In this document: positions 6,813 through 8,245 of the stretch, one piece after another
Layout of the letters: each line of letters begins with the position of its first letter
Position numbering within the stretch: the stretch's first letter is position 1
Assembly: GCA_027064085.1 (NCBI GenBank)
Contig: JAMOQH010000132.1
Span: 1 to 8,245, forward strand
Reading direction: 5' to 3'
Length of the DNA: 8,245 nt
From: a bacterium
GTDB taxonomy: Bacteria; UBP6; JAFGXH01
Notes under the pieces: generated by a model
Databases searched by the model: none
What the model saw: the letters and a program-made list of their open reading frames with translations, nothing else
What the model was told of the DNA's origin: nothing
Program-made: the position numbers and the translations under genes

Positions 6813-7007
6813 ATGAGTAAAGGTACAGTAAAGTGGTTCAATGATGTTAAAGGTTTTGGTTTTATTACTCCAGAAGACGGAGGAAAAGATCTTTTCGTTC
6901 ATTCTTCAGAAGTAAGAAGTGGATCACTAAGAGATGGTCAAGAAGTTGAATATGAAGTAGGTCAAGGACAAAAAGGTCCTTGTGCCAATAATGTAGTTCC
7001 TGCTTAA
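6813..7007 (+). CDS. Cold-shock domain protein, CspA family
   Basis: 64 residues, the full length of a single cold-shock domain. This five-stranded OB-fold binds single-stranded RNA and DNA and, in characterised members, melts mRNA secondary structure. The N-terminus [20 protein letters not shown] carries the conserved WFN and RNP1 (KGFGFIT, about residues 14-20); RNP2 is DLFVHSS (about 27-33). The C-terminal part has the usual acidic stretch and ends ANNVVPA. AAGG at 6805-6808 lies 4 nt before the ATG. The gene has its own strong promoter and a long structured leader, as is common for cold-inducible family members; cold induction here is inference. Many genomes hold several paralogues, so no letter is assigned. 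Confidence 0.96.
   Translation: MSKGTVKWFNDVKGFGFITPEDGGKDLFVHSSEVRSGSLRDGQEVEYEVGQGQKGPCANNVVPA
6963..6982 (+). other. Hairpin inside the 3' end of the cold-shock coding region
   Basis: CAAGGAC (6963-6969) and GTCCTTG (6976-6982) are exact reverse complements with a 6-nt AAAAAG loop. They lie within the codons for Gln-Gly-Gln-Lys-Gly-Pro, ending 22 bases before the stop codon. With four G-C pairs out of seven it is the most stable small hairpin in the 3' part of this transcript. No U-run follows, so it is not a classical terminator. Confidence 0.6.
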
Positions 7008-7008
7008 T

Positions 7009-7026
7009 TATTTATTTTAATAAATA
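7009..7026 (+). terminator. Weak AT-only hairpin after the cold-shock gene
   Basis: TATTTATT (7009-7016) and AATAAATA (7019-7026) form a dyad 1 nt after the stop codon. It is all A-U with a minimal loop and has no clear U-tract, so it is a poor intrinsic terminator. It is listed because nothing better is visible between this gene and proS. Confidence 0.25.
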
Positions 7027-7128
7027 TTACGAAATAGTAGTATTGTAAAAATATAACTTAAATAATATAAAAGTCAAAATCAACAAAGTAAATGAGTGTT
7101 CGTATTCTAAAAATAAAAAAATTAATAA

Positions 7129-8245
<1,117 letters not shown>

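Overview
This is an AT-rich bacterial window, roughly 30% GC by eye. It has five recognisable protein genes, one degraded gene remnant, one striking simple-sequence repeat and one highly structured mRNA leader. The lineage cannot be fixed from the sequence. An SPase-I signal peptide, a lipobox, GGAG-type ribosome-binding sites and the archaeal/short type of prolyl-tRNA synthetase are compatible with several AT-rich, diderm-like phyla. I see no tRNA, rRNA, CRISPR array, transposase or phage gene.

Layout. Bases 1-340: twelve perfect tandem copies of GCTGT (13-72), followed on the minus strand by a protein-like reading frame broken by a stop codon, which I read as a decayed gene running into the repeat. 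Bases 343-2193: a promoter and a secreted protein with two tandem beta-domain repeats, a cysteine-rich middle and a P-domain-like C-terminus; the real start is 412, not 400. Bases 2264-4408: an excellent promoter surrounded by dyad symmetries, then a lipoprotein with a transglutaminase-like core; the real start is 2372. Bases 4473-6488, minus strand and convergent with the lipoprotein gene: a Rep/PcrA-type superfamily 1 helicase. Bases 6489-6812: a divergent AT-rich region holding the helicase promoter, the cold-shock promoter and a leader of about 110 nt. Bases 6813-7007: a 64-residue cold-shock protein. Bases 7182-8245: the N-terminal 354 codons of prolyl-tRNA synthetase, running off the window.

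How the genes relate. The two exported proteins (412 and 2372) lie in tandem, but each has its own promoter-like sequence, so a shared job at the cell surface is only a possibility. Helicase, cold-shock protein and ProS are housekeeping genes with separate control regions and do not look like one operon.

The most unusual item is the cold-shock leader. Bases 6724-6791 can be drawn by hand as a compact three-way junction, a following hairpin and a loop-to-downstream pseudoknot, with almost every nucleotide of the junction used. A competing hairpin just before the ribosome-binding site gives it a plausible switch. I do not recognise it as a known riboswitch or thermosensor class.
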